Numbered from the stretch's first letter, positions 1 to 8,748 are shown. The stretch: DNA of 64,000 nucleotides from Flavobacterium sp. ACAM 123 (GCF_000264055.1 NZ_AJXL01000003.1:1-64000), one strand, 5' to 3'. Notes: generated by a model from the sequence alone, not told the origin. Translations and numbers: made by a program.

Positions 1-10
1 CTAACCAAAA

Positions 11-45
11 AAAAGGGAAGATAAACAACGTTCATCTTCCCTTTT
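11..45. terminator. Bidirectional hairpin terminator after racemase operon
   Basis: A 12-bp stem (AAAAGGGAAGAT at 11-22 pairing with ATCTTCCCTTTT at 34-45) with an 11-nt loop lies 20 bp past the stop of the last racemase gene. The A-run on the plus strand becomes a T-run for minus-strand transcripts, as expected of a rho-independent terminator. Confidence 0.75.
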
Positions 46-64
46 ACTATTTCTTAATCTTGTC

Positions 65-1138
65 CTAACCAATTGTTTTTTCGATATAATCTGAATTCAA
101 TAGATATAACGCTGCCATATATTGAATCTTAAAAGACACTAAGTCTCCTATTTTATATTGTTTTTTTGAGCTTGACACATCGATTACTAACATATCAGAA
201 CTGGCATCGACTATTGTGATATCAGGATCATCTGCTTCAATGTATTGTGGTTGCATATCTAATAGTCCAATGTCGAGAATCGCTCGTAAAGAAGTGATTC
301 CTAAATCAGCATCATCTTCCATTACATAAGTATTACCAACACCGCTTTCGCCTAATTCACCTGTTGGAGTTTCTGGTTTTTCGGTAATTTCGATAATCTC
401 TGAGTACAATTTAAAGACATCATTGTGCATTCCTTTTATGGTTTCGCCCGTAAATAGGTCTTTACCAAAGAATAATGCTTCTCCAACTCTGAAATGGTTC
501 ACTGCCATAGGACGTGCATTTTTAAGCATCAAGGGTATCGATACAGAAGTTCCACCGGAAACCCATGGGATTTTAATATTAAATTTAGCTTCAATCAGTT
601 GCTTGTATAGACTAAGTTGAATTAGTTTGTCTTGAGTAGGCATTATGCCGCTTAGACAATTAAGGTTAGTGCCTATACCCAGAATTTCAATATTAGGCAG
701 GCTAATTACATGACCGTAAAATTCAATTAATTCTTCCCCCATGACGCCTTCACGCAAATCTCCCATTTCAATCATAATGATGACGTTATGGGTTTTATTT
801 TGTTTTTTAGCTTCTTTTGAAAGCATTTTTATAGTTTCTATTTCAGTATTAAAACTTACATCCGCATACTGTACGATTTTTTCAATACTCCGTTTTGCAG
901 GTGGTTTGATATATACGGTTTGGATAGTGGCGTCTAAGTCTTTTATTTTTTTTAAGTTACTGACGCGGGAATCATGCATTTCTTTTACACCTAATGCGAT
1001 AACTTCTGTCAAGTATGTTTTATTTCCGCATAGAAGCTTCGTAACAACTCCCCATTCTATATTTCTTGATTTAAAAATGTTATTTAAGAAAGCATAGTTT
1101 TCTTCTAATTTTTCTCTGTATAGTTTTATAAAAGCCAT
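65..1138 (-). CDS. Alanine/ornithine racemase family PLP-dependent enzyme
   Basis: A 357-residue protein of the PLP-dependent amino-acid racemase family with an alanine-racemase-type TIM barrel, close in organisation to clostridial ornithine racemase. The N-terminal motif VVTKLLCGN (residues 31-39) carries the probable PLP lysine, K34. The members of this family I know interconvert L- and D-forms of ornithine or small amino acids in the cytoplasm; the substrate here cannot be read from sequence. It is the last gene of a five-gene minus-strand operon and shares one base with the upstream alanine-racemase-like gene (TAATG), so the two are probably translationally coupled. It is followed directly by a hairpin terminator. 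Family assignment is firm, substrate open. Confidence 0.8.
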   Translation of the reverse strand: MAFIKLYREKLEENYAFLNNIFKSRNIEWGVVTKLLCGNKTYLTEVIALGVKEMHDSRVSNLKKIKDLDATIQTVYIKPPAKRSIEKIVQYADVSFNTEIETIKMLSKEAKKQNKTHNVIIMIEMGDLREGVMGEELIEFYGHVISLPNIEILGIGTNLNCLSGIMPTQDKLIQLSLYKQLIEAKFNIKIPWVSGGTSVSIPLMLKNARPMAVNHFRVGEALFFGKDLFTGETIKGMHNDVFKLYSEIIEITEKPETPTGELGESGVGNTYVMEDDADLGITSLRAILDIGLLDMQPQYIEADDPDITIVDASSDMLVIDVSSSKKQYKIGDLVSFKIQYMAALYLLNSDYIEKTIG

Positions 1139-2289
1139 TATTCTATAGTTTTACGTGGAATCGTTTTAGAAATTCGAGTTAATAATTCATAATTAAGTTG
1201 ATTGCTATAATCGCTAAATGAAGCCACAGATATTGAAATATCATTTTGAGAGCCTATCAGTACTACTTCATTATCTTTTTTTACTGATTCAAGGTGTGTA
1301 ACATCGACGGTCATCATATTCATATTTACAGAGCCAACTACAATGCAACGATGGCCATTAATTAGGACTCTTCCTTGGTTGCTTAGTGAACGGCTATACC
1401 CGTGGGAATAGCCAATGGGAATAGTTGCAACTGTCATATTTCGCTCTGCAAGAAAACTAGTTCCGTATCCTATAAACTCGCCAATTTTCACCTTTTTTAT
1501 ACTCATTACTTTACTTTTCCAAGTAATAACTCTTTGAAGAGGGTCAGTTTTGTTCTTTTTTGTACTCAAATAGTACACAAATACTTCAGGACTTGGCCAT
1601 AAACCATATTGAATGATACCTATTCGAACCATATCCATTCTGGTTTGAGGAAACATTATAGATGCTGCTGAACAGGCTGAATGCTTGATTTCTGGTTTTA
1701 GCTCATTCTCACAAAGATATTGGTAAATATCTTCAAAGCGCTTAATTTGTTTATCTACTCTATAATAGTTTGCAATACTTTCGGCACCAGCATAATGAGT
1801 ACAAAGTCCTTTAAGAAAAACATGTTCTTTTTCTTTTTTCAGAAAACCGATTACCGTATTCAGTTCGTTTTTTTCAAAGCCGGTACGGTTCATCCCAGTC
1901 TCTACTTCAAGGTGTATAATTGCCTTTTTACGTAGCTTTTTTGCTGTTTTTGCTGCTTTTGTCAACCGGCCTTTATCAAAAACAAAAAACTCGACATTAT
2001 TATTGATGACCCATTCCATGTCTTCGTCTTGAACCAGTCCCATGACCATTATGGTTGCTTTATCTTCTAATTTGGCTTTAACTACCTTCGCTTCCTCTAC
2101 ATCAAAAACGGAGAAATGGGTAATTCCGTTGTGATATGCCATCGAAACCATTGCCGTAACTCCGTGTCCGTAGGCATTACCTTTTACGACGCATGAAATT
2201 TCTACTTTTTTCCCAAAAGTGTTTCGGAGAAAAGAGAGGTTCTTTTGATAAGCGGTATTATTAAGTTCTATTATTGAATTAGTGTGCAT
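1138..2289 (-). CDS. alr: Alanine racemase-like PLP enzyme
   Basis: A 383-residue fold-type III PLP enzyme. The signature VVKGNAYGHG places the Schiff-base lysine at K36 and the conserved Tyr at Y40. The C-terminal beta domain contains GYGTSF, which supplies the catalytic tyrosine region. Canonical alanine racemase makes D-Ala for peptidoglycan. Two motifs differ from the usual enzyme: the IGYADGY-type motif reads IGYSHGY, and the normal GR-x-S/C-MD segment reads GSVNMNMM, so the usual Arg and Asp are replaced. This suggests a divergent or broad-specificity racemase, not necessarily the housekeeping Alr. It overlaps the amidohydrolase upstream by 11 bp and the second racemase downstream by 1 bp. 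Confidence 0.8.
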   Translation of the reverse strand: MHTNSIIELNNTAYQKNLSFLRNTFGKKVEISCVVKGNAYGHGVTAMVSMAYHNGITHFSVFDVEEAKVVKAKLEDKATIMVMGLVQDEDMEWVINNNVEFFVFDKGRLTKAAKTAKKLRKKAIIHLEVETGMNRTGFEKNELNTVIGFLKKEKEHVFLKGLCTHYAGAESIANYYRVDKQIKRFEDIYQYLCENELKPEIKHSACSAASIMFPQTRMDMVRIGIIQYGLWPSPEVFVYYLSTKKNKTDPLQRVITWKSKVMSIKKVKIGEFIGYGTSFLAERNMTVATIPIGYSHGYSRSLSNQGRVLINGHRCIVVGSVNMNMMTVDVTHLESVKKDNEVVLIGSQNDISISVASFSDYSNQLNYELLTRISKTIPRKTIE

Positions 2290-3433
2290 TTGTAATCTGT
2301 TTACTTATATGGTGGAAAATAGATACTCCAGTCGTAATGATGTCGTCTGGAAAATCGTAGTCAGGATTGTGTAAAGCTGGGGTGTCTGTTCCTGACCCCA
2401 GTCCAAACATCGCACCTGGATAGCGTTGGGTAAATAAACCGAAATCTTCTCCCCACGTAAAAGGAGTGTCCTTTTCCAGGAGTTGAAATTGGTTCTCTTT
2501 TACCGCTTTTTTTATGAGACGGACTGCCGTTTCATCATTTTCATTGGCTTGGAAGCCTTGAGTCCATCTAATATTACATTCCAAGCGATATTCATTTGCG
2601 ACTGCATGTGCTATGGTTTCTAAAGTGGTTTCTATTGTTCTCATCTGGGTATTACTATCGCTCCTTACTGTAAAATGAATTTCTCCCGCTCCCGCAGAAA
2701 CACCGTATGCTTTTTTTCCCATTTTAGTATAAATAGGAGTAATAAGACAATAATTTTCTTTTGAAATATCAGCCTGAATAAAAGTGTTAAATTGGGTAAT
2801 AATCGATGCTATCGCTAAGGCAGGATTAATTCCTTTTTCAGGTTCCCCAGCATGTGCAGTTATTCCGTCCAACTTTATTATTATACTATTAACGGCGCAA
2901 GTAAAAGTACCATTTTTAACTACAATCTGGTGTTTTGTATATCCAGGCAAATTGTGCAAGGCAAAAACATAATCGGGTTGAAATACAGTAAATTGTGTGT
3001 CTGAAAACACTTTTTGTGCACCGCTACCATCTTCCTCAGCAGGTTGGAATAATAGAATTACTTTTCCAGTTTCTGGCTTGTGTTGATATAATTCTGTTGC
3101 TAAACCACATAAAATAGCCATGTGACCGTCGTGTCCACATTTATGTGAAACACCATTGGTTAGCGATCGATGTTCGAAAGTATTAATTTCTTCAATGGGT
3201 AAAGCATCTAACTCACATCTGAACATCACGGTTTTTCCAGGTTTTTTACCATTATAAATCGCTACAATTCCAGTTTTTCCTAAATTGGTTATAACTTCGT
3301 CAGCCGGATATTTCTTTAAGAATGACATGATTCTTTTTGCAGTTTCTATCTCTTTTCCAGAAACTTCTGGGTACTTATGCAGTTCTTTTCTCAGTAGAGC
3401 TAGTGGTGCTAACCGTAGGTTTAAATTCTCCAT
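2279..3433 (-). CDS. M20 family metallo-amidohydrolase (N-acyl amino acid hydrolase)
   Basis: A 384-residue M20/ArgE-type peptidase of the amidohydrolase group (hippurate hydrolase, N-acyl-L-amino-acid amidohydrolase). Metal-binding motifs are visible: CGHDGH at 99-104 (C99, H101), and FQPAEEDGSGA at 129-139 with the catalytic and metal-binding glutamates E133/E134. The dimerisation or lid domain lies in the middle and further conserved residues near the C-terminus (PALHNPDYDF). Length is normal for the family and there is no signal peptide, so it acts in the cytoplasm. Family members cleave N-acyl or aminoacyl amide bonds. Its place between a transporter/acetyltransferase pair and two racemases suggests it frees amino acids that the racemases then use. 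Confidence 0.85.
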   Translation of the reverse strand: MENLNLRLAPLALLRKELHKYPEVSGKEIETAKRIMSFLKKYPADEVITNLGKTGIVAIYNGKKPGKTVMFRCELDALPIEEINTFEHRSLTNGVSHKCGHDGHMAILCGLATELYQHKPETGKVILLFQPAEEDGSGAQKVFSDTQFTVFQPDYVFALHNLPGYTKHQIVVKNGTFTCAVNSIIIKLDGITAHAGEPEKGINPALAIASIITQFNTFIQADISKENYCLITPIYTKMGKKAYGVSAGAGEIHFTVRSDSNTQMRTIETTLETIAHAVANEYRLECNIRWTQGFQANENDETAVRLIKKAVKENQFQLLEKDTPFTWGEDFGLFTQRYPGAMFGLGSGTDTPALHNPDYDFPDDIITTGVSIFHHISKQITNAH

Positions 3434-3439
3434 TTTGGA

Positions 3440-3874
3440 CTATTTGATAAGACGCATTTCTAGGTATTTGTTAGTAAAACCTAATTTTTCATATAGTTTT
3501 TTAGCAGGATTGTCCGGTTCTACGTGAAGTGCAATGTTTCCTTCAGCAATTGATATTGCTTTTTGCATTAATTGTTTCCCGTAACCTTTACCGCGTTGGC
3601 TATTGTCTACAGCGATGTACACTAAAATATTCTCAGGGATGAAATCTTTCATTCCAGTATTTGTTAAAATAACAACACCAACAATTTTATTAGCGTCAAT
3701 ACCAACAACGATATTTCCTCCCTTGTTTGGGTTCATAACGTAAGCAGTACATTTTAAAATATCTTCAATTTTATCACCGTATTCCTCTAGGTGAGTAAAA
3801 AGAAACTGAGCAACGATTTGATTGGTATGTATTTTGTCTTCTCCTGAAGTACTATTAATTATTTTGAATTCCAT
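3440..3874 (-). CDS. GNAT family N-acetyltransferase
   Basis: A 144-residue protein with one GNAT fold. The acetyl-CoA-binding motif A is clear at R94-G-K-G-Y-G99, followed by the helix KQLMQKAIS, and the C-terminal motif NPAKKLYEKLGF is typical. It presumably transfers an acetyl group to a small amine. In this operon an amino acid or dipeptide is the obvious candidate, but this is inference. The start overlaps the end of the upstream symporter by 20 bp, and only 6 bp separate its stop from the amidohydrolase start, so it lies inside one polycistronic unit. Confidence 0.8.
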   Translation of the reverse strand: MEFKIINSTSGEDKIHTNQIVAQFLFTHLEEYGDKIEDILKCTAYVMNPNKGGNIVVGIDANKIVGVVILTNTGMKDFIPENILVYIAVDNSQRGKGYGKQLMQKAISIAEGNIALHVEPDNPAKKLYEKLGFTNKYLEMRLIK

Positions 3875-5327
3875 TTTGTTTTTCTTTTTTGTTATTATGA
3901 TAAGTTGATATTGTAACGAACAATAGGAGGGAAATACTTATTCCATAAATATTCGCGTCTAAGTGTTCGGGTAGTTTTATTCCTAAAGGTAGCTTATTTT
4001 CGGTAATTATAAGTAAAATTGTAGTTGCTCCTCCAAAAAGCATGCTCCAAAAAGCAGCAATTGGATGGCTTTTTTTCCAAAATAAAGCACCTAGGACGGG
4101 GACGAATAATCCAGAAACCATGAAGGCGTAGGAGTAAAGCATTAGTTCCAATACGTTTTGCATTTGGGAAGCTAATAAGATGGCAAAAACTCCAATTAAT
4201 AATGTTACTATTTGTGAAAGCTGCAATTCTTTTTTATGTGATAACTCCTTTTTAGAGAATTTAGAAATGATATCAGTTACGATATTTCCGGAGGCAGCCA
4301 TTAAACAGCTGTCAGCAGTGGAAAGTATAGCCGAAAAATAGGAGGAGAGCATTAATCCCATTAACCCAATCGGTAAAACAGTAGCCAATAAAACGGGTAA
4401 ACCCATCTCGCTGTCCATTGACGCAGCGTCTGTAATTCCGTCAAACATGCCTTTTGTCGCCGCTACTTTGGCTAACATGCCAAGAATAACTCCCATGAAA
4501 GCCATTATTGGCCATTCGAACACTCCGGCAATAATCCAAGCTTTCTTTGCTTCTTTAGGACCTTTACTGGCATAAATCCTTTGGTATAAAGTCATTCCAA
4601 CAAACCAGATCGGAATAATGGTAACGGACCAATTTAGTATTTGGTACCAAGTCACGTTTGTCATTGATAAATACTTAGGATCTAATGTTGCTTTAATGGC
4701 ATCGTATCCGCCAACTGCATTATAGGCCACTGGTATTCCTATAAAAACTAATCCACCTATAAGGATTAACCATTGTATCGTGTCGGTATAGATTACTGCT
4801 TTTAATCCGCCAATGGAAGTATAGGCCACCGCAATAACACCCATTACAATCAATGCCGTCTGAATATTTAGACCATCAATTGTTGCCGAAGCTAATTTGG
4901 CTCCAGCCAAAACTTGAGAGCTGGTGAATCCGATGTATCCAATTGCAGAAATAATACCCGCTAAAAGTGCTACTTTTCCGTTGTAGAAATGACCAAAGAT
5001 CTGCGGGAAAGTAAAAAATTTATATTTGTGCCCTAGTTCGCTAACTTTCGGAATCAGAAAGACGGCACTTAACCAAGCTCCAAGCAGCCCTGTAAACAAC
5101 ATCCAAGAACCGGATATCCCCATCGTAAAACCGAGTCCCCCTAAACCAATAGAGAATCCACCTCCAACATCAGTAGCAACTACAGATAGACCGATATGCC
5201 AACTGCTCATGTTTCTTCCACTGACATAAAAATCTTCGGCAGTTTTATTTTTATTAAAAAAATAGAGGCCAACACCTAACATGGCCAGCATATAAACGAC
5301 AAAGATTATATAATCTATTACGTGCAT
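3855..5327 (-). CDS. Sodium:solute symporter family (SSS) transporter
   Basis: A 490-residue integral membrane protein with about 13 hydrophobic segments. Features of the SSS family are visible: the first helix with IIFVVYMLAMLGVGLYFF, then the NKTAEDFYVSGRNMSSW loop, the GGGFSIGLGGLGF stretch, and a conserved SSYFSAILSTADSCLMAASG segment corresponding to the Na+-binding region of TM8. Members carry sugars, amino acids, vitamins or pantothenate with Na+ across the inner membrane; the substrate is unknown. It is the first gene of the operon that continues into acetyltransferase, amidohydrolase and two racemases, so an acylated or D-amino acid, or a small peptide, is a reasonable guess. Confidence 0.85.
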   Translation of the reverse strand: MHVIDYIIFVVYMLAMLGVGLYFFNKNKTAEDFYVSGRNMSSWHIGLSVVATDVGGGFSIGLGGLGFTMGISGSWMLFTGLLGAWLSAVFLIPKVSELGHKYKFFTFPQIFGHFYNGKVALLAGIISAIGYIGFTSSQVLAGAKLASATIDGLNIQTALIVMGVIAVAYTSIGGLKAVIYTDTIQWLILIGGLVFIGIPVAYNAVGGYDAIKATLDPKYLSMTNVTWYQILNWSVTIIPIWFVGMTLYQRIYASKGPKEAKKAWIIAGVFEWPIMAFMGVILGMLAKVAATKGMFDGITDAASMDSEMGLPVLLATVLPIGLMGLMLSSYFSAILSTADSCLMAASGNIVTDIISKFSKKELSHKKELQLSQIVTLLIGVFAILLASQMQNVLELMLYSYAFMVSGLFVPVLGALFWKKSHPIAAFWSMLFGGATTILLIITENKLPLGIKLPEHLDANIYGISISLLLFVTISTYHNNKKEKQNGIQNN

Positions 5328-5914
5328 TTCTTGTTATTTTAGATTAGGTAGTACCCTGTTTATGGAATTTTTCCAAAAGGCAAAAGGTGCAGCGGACTGC
5401 AATAAAGGTATGTTTTTTCAAGTTGATTTCAGGAATGTGAAATCGTAGATTGGATTCTTCGAATAATTGATGAAAAACTCGATTTTATCCGTGAAAAAGC
5501 AAATAATTAGCTGCAAAGATAAGAAAATATATCTAAAAAGCTATTAATAGACTGGTAAGACTCCGTTTCTATAGTTAGTAACGGTTATTTTAAGGGCAGG
5601 TAAATCAGGTAGGATTTGGTCTAAAAAAAGGAGTTAAGTATTTGTAATATAATATTTTAACATTTTTTTATTTTTTAGCTTGATCCATAGTTAGCGCTTT
5701 AATTGTAATTTAAAATAACTAGAAAACTGCAACGGTGTTAGAACGGAAAACACTCCGTTTTAACCACCTTTTTGTGAAGGATTAGTTCTTTGTTGTAGAT
5801 GATTAATCACTTTCAAATAAGGTCAAAAAACTGATGACTAATTGTTTTTTGTAATTCTAAAGATTGTGCGGTTTGGTATGTTAAAATTCATTATTTTTAA
5901 TAAAATTATTCTCT
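5328..5914. other. Divergent intergenic region, no gene seen
   Basis: This 587-bp AT-rich stretch separates the minus-strand racemase operon from plus-strand yifB. No ORF of protein-like composition, no RNA gene and no strong hairpin was recognised. It should contain both divergent promoters. Confidence 0.6.
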
Positions 5915-7450
5915 ATGTTAGTTAAAGTTTTTGGAAGTGCTGTATTTGGAGTTGAAGCTACAACAATAACCGTTGAAGTGAATATTGATAAAGGAATTGG
6001 ATATCATTTAGTGGGGTTGCCTGATAATGCCATCAAAGAAAGCAGCTATAGAATTGCAGCTGCTCTCAAGAATAATGGGTATGCTATGCCTGGCAAAAAG
6101 ATAACAATTAATATGGCTCCTGCAGATTTACGGAAGGAAGGGTCTGCTTATGATTTAACTTTAACGATAGGGATTCTTGTTGCGTCTCAACAAATCCAAG
6201 CAATCGATGTCGAAAAATATATTATTATGGGTGAGTTGTCGCTAGATGGCAGTTTACAACCTATACGAGGTGCGTTACCTATTGCTATAAAAGCGAAAGA
6301 GGAGGGCTTTAAAGGCTTTTTTCTTCCAAAGCAAAATGTGAAAGAAGCCGCCATCGTTACTGGTTTAGATGTGTATGGTATTGAGAATGTTCAAGAGGTT
6401 ATTGATTTCTTAGAAGGAAAAGGTAATTTAGAACCAACAATAATAGATACCAGAGCCGAATTTTATAAAGATTTAGATTTTCCTGAATTTGATTTTTCGG
6501 ATGTGAAAGGGCAAGAGAGTATTAAGCGTTGCATGGAAATAGCGGCTGCCGGTGGGCATAATATTATTTTGATTGGTCCTCCAGGTGCTGGAAAAACGAT
6601 GCTTGCCAAACGGCTACCAAGTATTTTGCCTCCAATGACTTTGCGCGAAGCACTGGAAACTACTAAGATTCATAGTGTTGCTGGTAAATTGAAAGAAGTT
6701 GGTTTAATGAATCAAAGGCCTTTTAGGAGTCCGCATCATACAATTTCAAACGTAGCGCTCGTTGGTGGGGGTAGTTATCCACAACCGGGTGAAATTTCGA
6801 TGGCGCACAATGGTGTTTTGTTTCTGGATGAACTACCGGAATTCAAACGGGATGTACTGGAAGTAATGCGCCAACCTTTAGAAGATAGGGAAGTAACGAT
6901 ATCAAGAGCGAAGTTTACGGTAACTTATCCTTCCTCGTTCATGTTAGTGGCTAGTATGAACCCTAGTCCGAGTGGCTTTTTTAACGATCCAGATTCTCCA
7001 CAAACTTCTTCACCACACGAAATGCAACGGTATTTGAGTAAAATTTCGGGGCCTTTGCTGGATCGAATTGACATTCACATCGAAGTGACTCCTGTTCCTT
7101 TCGAAAAATTATCTGATGATCAAAAGGCGGAGAGTAGTGTTGATATAAGAAAAAGAGTGACTGCAGCGCGAGAATTACAATCTGCACGTTTTGAGCAGAT
7201 GGACAACATACATTACAATGCCCAAATGAATACTAAACACATTAGAGAATATTGTGCGCTAGATGATACTTCTAAACAACTTTTAAAAACCGCTATGGAA
7301 CGGCTGAATCTTTCAGCTAGAGCTTACGATCGTATTTTGAAAGTAGCGAGAACGATAGCTGATCTCGATGCAGCTCCTACAGTTGTATCCTCTCATATTG
7401 CCGAAGCGATTCAGTATAGAAGCTTGGATCGTGATGGATGGTTGGGGTAA
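5915..7450 (+). CDS. yifB: YifB/ComM family Mg-chelatase-like AAA ATPase
   Basis: A 511-residue protein with the YifB/ComM architecture: an N-terminal ChlI-like domain (about 1-165, starting LVKVFGSAVFGVEA), a Mg-chelatase AAA+ core with Walker A GPPGAGKT at about 221-228 and Walker B VLFLDELPEF near 304, and a C-terminal helical domain (about 400-511, LSARAYDRILKVARTIADL). ComM has been shown to be a hexameric helicase that promotes branch migration during natural transformation; many non-competent bacteria also carry it, so it marks recombination functions in general. Single-gene unit; length is typical. Confidence 0.92.
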   Translation: MLVKVFGSAVFGVEATTITVEVNIDKGIGYHLVGLPDNAIKESSYRIAAALKNNGYAMPGKKITINMAPADLRKEGSAYDLTLTIGILVASQQIQAIDVEKYIIMGELSLDGSLQPIRGALPIAIKAKEEGFKGFFLPKQNVKEAAIVTGLDVYGIENVQEVIDFLEGKGNLEPTIIDTRAEFYKDLDFPEFDFSDVKGQESIKRCMEIAAAGGHNIILIGPPGAGKTMLAKRLPSILPPMTLREALETTKIHSVAGKLKEVGLMNQRPFRSPHHTISNVALVGGGSYPQPGEISMAHNGVLFLDELPEFKRDVLEVMRQPLEDREVTISRAKFTVTYPSSFMLVASMNPSPSGFFNDPDSPQTSSPHEMQRYLSKISGPLLDRIDIHIEVTPVPFEKLSDDQKAESSVDIRKRVTAARELQSARFEQMDNIHYNAQMNTKHIREYCALDDTSKQLLKTAMERLNLSARAYDRILKVARTIADLDAAPTVVSSHIAEAIQYRSLDRDGWLG

Positions 7451-7514
7451 TTTTACTAAGCATTACTCGAATTGTAAATGGTCGCAAGGATAAAAATCGT
7501 GAATACTAGCATAG

Positions 7515-7591
7515 CTAGCGCGAGATCCCGCTCGTGATGTTTGCAATTTTATAATTGTGTTTGTTTTCACGAGCGGGACGCTCGCGTCAGC
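7515..7591. repeat. GC-rich palindromic repeat, copy 1
   Basis: Inverted arms CGCGAGATCCCGCTCGTGA (7519-7537) and TCACGAGCGGGACGCTCGCG (7567-7586) flank an AT-rich 29-nt loop. The arms pair over about 19 bp with one unpaired base. A second copy in the same orientation lies at 8303-8379. The GC-rich arms stand out from the AT-rich surroundings, as in REP-like elements. Confidence 0.7.
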
Positions 7592-7610
7592 GAGTGGCGG
7601 CTGTGCAATT

Positions 7611-7856
7611 TCATTGATTTATTTCAAAAATTTTATTGAATTTTCTTTTCAGGTTTCTATTTTGCCATTTTATACTCAGTTTCGAAAAGATGGAAATAAA
7701 AACTATGAATAAATTAAACGTAGCATATATTCCAATTGGTGGTTTTGCTTGAAAATAAAAAATGGAATTACACATAATAAAGGCAATAAATGGAAAGTAC
7801 TTAATGAAAGTACTTATTAATTTATCAACTGGTTCGACACTGTAATTTACAGTCAA
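7611..7856 (-). CDS. Hypothetical membrane protein (possible 3' half of a split gene)
   Basis: An 81-codon ORF opening at TTG. Two hydrophobic stretches (about residues 20-37 and 42-60) followed by a basic tail (KWQNRNLKRKF) suggest a small inner-membrane protein or membrane anchor. No family was recognised. It lies in the same reading frame as the ORF at 7875-8210, separated only by one TAA codon and five sense codons, so the two pieces may be one gene of about 200 codons broken by a nonsense mutation. It is flanked by GC-rich palindromes on both sides of the pair. Real coding status is uncertain. Confidence 0.35.
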   Translation of the reverse strand: MTVNYSVEPVDKLISTFIKYFPFIAFIMCNSIFYFQAKPPIGIYATFNLFIVFISIFSKLSIKWQNRNLKRKFNKIFEINQ

Positions 7857-7874
7857 ATTTTTTTTCAGTATTTT

Positions 7875-8210
7875 TTATATGTTCCTTTTCAGAAAATAAA
7901 AACTTGGAAAAAAATTAGAATTTTTTATAATATCAAAAGTTGAATTGTCAAATTTTCCATAAAAATATTTCGAATTATCAGCAAAAAAAAAGGACAAAAT
8001 CCCCCATTCAATTTTTAATTTGGGAGAGCCAATTTTCGTATTATCTTTTAATCTATTTCTAAATTCAGTTATGTCTATTTCCGATTTCATTAAGGGATTT
8101 TTTTGTATTCTGCGGCAACATTGCCACCAAAGTCTATCTGCGAAAAAATCGTTGTTATGTTCTTTCAAATATAATACATATTTGAAATAAAAAAGCAAGA
8201 ATAGTTGCAT
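7875..8210 (-). CDS. Hypothetical protein (possible 5' half of a split gene)
   Basis: A 111-codon ORF from an ATG at 8210. It has a short hydrophobic N-terminus, a mixed polar middle (residues about 40-65) and an aromatic-rich C-terminal part (EWGILSFFFADNSKYFYGKF). I do not recognise the family. Reading straight through its TAA stop gives six codons and then the membrane ORF at 7611-7856 in the same frame, so a single disrupted membrane-anchored protein is possible. The region is markedly more AT-rich than neighbouring genes and sits between two palindromic repeats, which fits a small acquired island. Confidence 0.35.
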   Translation of the reverse strand: MQLFLLFYFKYVLYLKEHNNDFFADRLWWQCCRRIQKNPLMKSEIDITEFRNRLKDNTKIGSPKLKIEWGILSFFFADNSKYFYGKFDNSTFDIIKNSNFFPSFYFLKRNI

Positions 8211-8302
8211 GTTTAAAGACGCAACACGTCACAGGAATTCCTCGCAATCAGATGATTTTTTCTAGTTTAGAAGATACTATTTTACTAGAAAACCGCACAG
8301 CG

Positions 8303-8379
8303 AGCGCGAGCGTCCCGCTCGTGCTGTTTCCAATTTTATATTTTTTATGTGTTTGTGTTCACGAGCGGGTCGCTCGTGG
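8303..8379. repeat. GC-rich palindromic repeat, copy 2
   Basis: Arms GAGCGTCCCGCTCGTG (8308-8323) and CACGAGCGGGTCGCTCGTGG (8360-8379) enclose an AT-rich loop that shares CAATTTTATA and a TGTGTTTGT-like stretch with copy 1. Copies 1 and 2 are direct repeats of one another bracketing the 7.6-8.2 kb ORF pair. Confidence 0.7.
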
Positions 8380-8610
8380 CAGTAAAGGGGAATATAGTAT
8401 AACACCCAATTTTAATAGCGTTCTATTCTCTCATAAAACACACCATATAGTTTATCAAGCTGACAGCGTTTCAAGATAGGTGAGCAACTTTGCTGAGGCA
8501 CTTCCAGCATGACAAATAGTACGAATGTTTGTTTACATAAGCACATTGCGTTTTTAGAATAAATATAATTGCCGTAAGACGAGCTGTATAATCGTCTTAA
8601 GAATTAAAGT

Positions 8611-8697
8611 CGTGATAGTAGCCCCGATAGAAATGAAAAACCTTGTGTGGGCTAGCGTATAGCCTGCACAAGGTTTGTAGTGTATAGCGGGAGATCA
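8611..8697. repeat. Dispersed structured intergenic element, copy A
   Basis: GTAGCCCCGATAGAAATG leads into a hairpin (8638-8654 pairing with 8660-8676, 15 of 17 bases complementary, GC-rich) and ends in TATAGCGGGAGAT. The same flanking motifs (GATAG-A-A/G... and ATATAGCGGATAGCGGGA-like) with different central hairpins recur at 22193-22270 and 34098-34204. This copy lies 52 bp from the 3' end of the minus-strand helicase gene. Confidence 0.55.
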
Positions 8698-8748
8698 TGT
8701 TTAAAAAAACGAAATCATACTGCTCCTAAAAAAAGAAAACTTAATTTA

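Noticed and set aside
8252-8479. 75-codon plus-strand ORF at 8.3 kb
   Set aside because: It runs through the palindromic repeat and its translation is low-complexity in the repeat; no protein-like features.
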